Source: Strix aluco (Eukaryota; Chordata; Aves; Strigiformes; Strigidae). From it: a stretch of 64,000 nucleotides of DNA. Position 1 is the stretch's first letter. Every line of letters starts with the position of its first letter. The translations under genes and the position numbers were made by a program. Shown piece by piece: positions 61,241-64,000 of the stretch. The notes beneath the pieces are model-generated. The model was not told the DNA's origin. It made no database searches and worked only from the letters and a program-made list of their open reading frames with translations. The stretch spans positions 92,270,154 to 92,334,153 of the forward strand of contig NC_133971.1 of NCBI RefSeq assembly GCF_031877795.1, in the 5' to 3' direction.

Positions 61241-64000
61241 AACATGTGCCACACAGAAGTCACCTGGCAGGGTGATCGCTTGGTCTTTATTTACCACTCG
61301 TTTCTTGTATCTTTGGGTGAATTCTTTCACTTCTTATGCCTTTGGATTTTGGTGTGCAAAAGAGACACTGCTGGGGTATAAAATACTCTGCCCAGCTGGT
61401 TTGCAGGGGCTGTTGGTGCTTGAGCTTCACGGCAGAGGCGGGGTGAGTCTTCCACACAGGCACACCACCGTGCCTGATGTCCTGTGGCACCAGTTTTGTG
61501 AGTAAGTACCAAAATCACTTTCTAGAACCAGGCTGAAAATTGCCTGTTAAAGAGAAATTTCTCCTCTAAACACAACCTACGGTGCCTGTAGGATATCTCT
61601 AGCAAGCCCTGCAGAGATACCAACGGGTCCTCCATCCTCCCAGTGGAGAAGCATCTCCCTCCCTGTGGGTCTCTGGTTTAATAACTAAGGAAAGAGAAAC
61701 TTATTGGAAGAGAAAAAATCCTCAAAAAAAAATACAGATATATTCGAGGGTATTTTCAGTCCTTTTGTTACCTGTAGAAGAATTCAATGGGCCATACACC
61801 CAACTTTGCATCCTGCACAGCTCATTTCACAGGTCCTCTTGCACTTTTTATTTTTTCCCACAATGAATGGTGCCAGTCTCTGCTCCTGCCCACTCTCGAT
61901 TCAGCTGCTCCTCCTCATGCATTTCATGCAGAAAGGCTGAGAGCAGTCCCCAGCTTTGACTATGTGATTAGACTAAATAAGCCTTGGAGACAGGCTTATT
62001 TGCTGATCGTAGAGATTTGGTTCCTGCAGCCAGAGGGAATTGCCAGCCCCTCCAGCATCCAGCAAAGGGTGCGTAAGAGATGCACCATATTCAGGGAATA
62101 CAAAGCTCCCATTATAGGATGCTTTTACAAATTCAGAAAACAGGTTTAAAATGACCTGCTGGTCCTGCTGGGGAAAATCTCAGTTGCTCACTGAGATCTT
62201 GCTGATGTCCTTTGAAAGGGTAACGGTGCTGAGAGAGGAGATGGCAATCGGTTTTCTTGAAAGCTGCCGCAGCAAACACACAGCTGCGAACTGATAACAG
62301 CCCTGCAGAGCGTGGCGAGCAGTGACTGGTGGCTGCACTGGGGAGGGAGAGGGGTTGTGCCCATTAAGGTGTAGCAGCAAGGGACAAGATGAAATGTCTT
62401 TATTCACTGCGAGCATTTGGTCTGGCAGCAGCTGCCCAGGGTCAGGAAGCTTAGCCCTTATTTGTGCTTTGTAGTATCTTAACTCCTCAGCTCGCCCACA
62501 GGTTGCAGCTCAGAGCTGTACAACCCCATCAGTAAATACAATTTTTGTTGGTTGTTTTTTTAAATGGAGCTCTTCTCTGTGTCAAAATGGACCTCTACAC
62601 ATACTGATGGGGTAGGGGAGATTATAAAATGGGTGTCACAGCCCCCAGTTATTCTGCCTTTGTGCACACAAGATTGGCGTAGGTATATGATGCTATCAAA
62701 AATGTTTCACAGCAATTTCACAGAGGTTTTCAAATAATTCTCTGTGTCCTGCAGCAAGAAACAACCAGTCTCTCTTAGGATCCAACACTGCAAAGGACTC
62801 CTTGTTTATACTGTTTTTCACTGGCAGGACCCAAGTGCTTTTGTAAACGCAGCATTTCATTGGGCTTCCAAAATGTTGGGGCCCACAGAGATGATGGGAT
62901 AACCTGGTTTTGCAGACTCCCACTGAGTGCCACCATCCTTGTCCTCTGCTCTTGTTTTTCGTCTACATTCATGTTTTTTGGATGAAGGCATATGCATTAA
63001 AACCTCACCAATTAAAAAATAAAGAAAAAAAGAAAAAAAAGGTGGTGGGTAGAGCAGGAGCAACATACAGCTTTGGGATGCTCTGTCCCAGCAGACAGAG
63101 ATTGTCTGAGCCCTGCAAAAGGCACAACACTAGGACAGTTTTGGCTTTTCTCCTTCCCAATTCTTCACTTCGCCAAGAACATGTTGGTTTTAGCAGCTTA
63201 ATGCAAATCCAGCCCTTGGAAAAACTCCACTCTTGCCTTAATACTTTTGTAGCATTAGTTGTTGTAGCAACAGAATGACTCCCCAGAGCGAGGGTGGAGT
63301 TGAGTTTTGCACAAACAAGGGGCCTTTTTGAAGTCTTTAGAAGAGAAAAGCAGAGTTTTTTCATGCTTTGCCCAGGTTGCCTTCCTGGGAGGCAGTGAGG
63401 TTGCTGAGCCTGTATCAGCAACGGGTCTTTTTTAGGGCAGCATTGCCTGGAGGTCAGCAGAGCTTTTGTATTGAATATGTCCATCCAGGGATGGCAGGTA
63501 GTTCTTATAGCAACCCAGGTATCTGCAATCCCATTTCTCACCTACGCAGTGATTTGGTGGCCCCAAAGACGTTCATTCCTGCTTCAACAAGACTTCAATC
63601 CGTGGCTGTAGCTACTTGCTATATGTGATTACTTCCAGATGTGAGCACATCTCATATGCAAGATAAGGATTTCTCTTTCCTCCTTGCCCCATGGAGGGAT
63701 GGTGCGTGGACCAGGAGCTGCCTCACTGCTCCCAAGGGCTGGAAGCATGGAGCAGTACAGGTCCCATGTGTGTCACAGTGAATTTGCTCAGGGGCTGGCA
63801 GGGGTTAACCTGCTGCGTTGCAGTGATGCTGTAAAACCAGCATCTCTGACATCTCTGCACCAAGTGGGCGCTGACTGGAGCCAACTGGAAATGCTGGGAC
63901 TACAGCATTTTAATGGGAAAAACTACTTCACTGCAGCACACATTTATCTAAAAATGGGACAAATCTATTATAGGGAGAGTTTTTTCATAGCCCTGGTAGA
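61241..64000. other. Downstream flank, no supported gene
   Basis: In human the next gene is LOXHD1, convergent with RNF165 (established knowledge). I looked for its C-terminal exons on the minus strand and recognised none. The longest frame (63005-63541, minus) has no known domain and ends in a poly-Phe stretch from an A-rich tract at 63016-63040. Confidence 0.5.

Noticed and set aside
61241..64000. Possible terminal exons of LOXHD1 on the minus strand
   Set aside because: Expected from human gene order, but no frame with PLAT-like peptide and splice sites was found. The gene, if present, begins beyond the window.
1..64000. CRISPR arrays, bacterial operons, phage or plasmid genes, rRNA or tRNA genes
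   Set aside because: No regularly spaced direct repeats, operon-like runs of frames or cloverleaf-like structures were seen. The whole window reads as avian chromosomal DNA.

Overview
This is vertebrate nuclear DNA, almost certainly avian. It is intron-rich, carries one CpG-island promoter, and its interspersed repeats are CR1 LINE 3' fragments ending in ATTCTGTG-type tails, solo LTRs of the avian ERVL kind, and a few worn MIR/CORE-SINE-like relics. Nothing in it is bacterial or viral in organisation. The long open frames scattered through the window are mostly chance or antisense frames.

The window holds one gene that I can support, on the + strand: a complete orthologue of RNF165 (ARK2C, Arkadia-like E3 ubiquitin ligase). 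I reconstructed eight coding exons by reading frame, GT-AG splice sites and match to the family: 8691-8751, 45207-45516, 48540-48665, 52197-52326, 53337-53441, 53976-54071, 55277-55383 and 56555-56672. Together they make 1053 nt, encoding 350 residues. Intron 1 is about 36.5 kb. The C-terminus has an intact RING-H2 finger preceded by the NRGA/TIER-type region shared with Arkadia (RNF111).

Layout: 1-8173 is upstream flank, with two CR1 copies (3827-4286 minus, 7605-8173 plus). 8190-9230 is a CpG island with GC boxes, two inverted CCAAT boxes and exon 1. 8752-45206 is intron 1, with an intronic poly(A) signal near 10166, a solo ERVL-type LTR (17396-17995), further CR1 copies (18240-18930, about 23772-23960, 44595-44910) and several AT-rich stretches that look like regulatory-element candidates. 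45207-56672 holds exons 2-8, with a second solo LTR in intron 2 (45823-46789) and a perfect 16-bp hairpin in intron 4. 56673 to about 61240 is the probable long 3'UTR, which contains a CR1 insertion and ends at tandem poly(A) signals. 61241-64000 is downstream flank with no gene I recognise.

I did not find an undescribed multi-gene system. The most useful leads are the mosaic CR1 copies (214 bp at about 99% identity, in direct orientation on both sides of the promoter and exon 1), the weak exon 1 donor followed by an open frame and an intronic poly(A) signal, the intron 4 hairpin, and inverted CR1 copies that lie in the same primary transcript.
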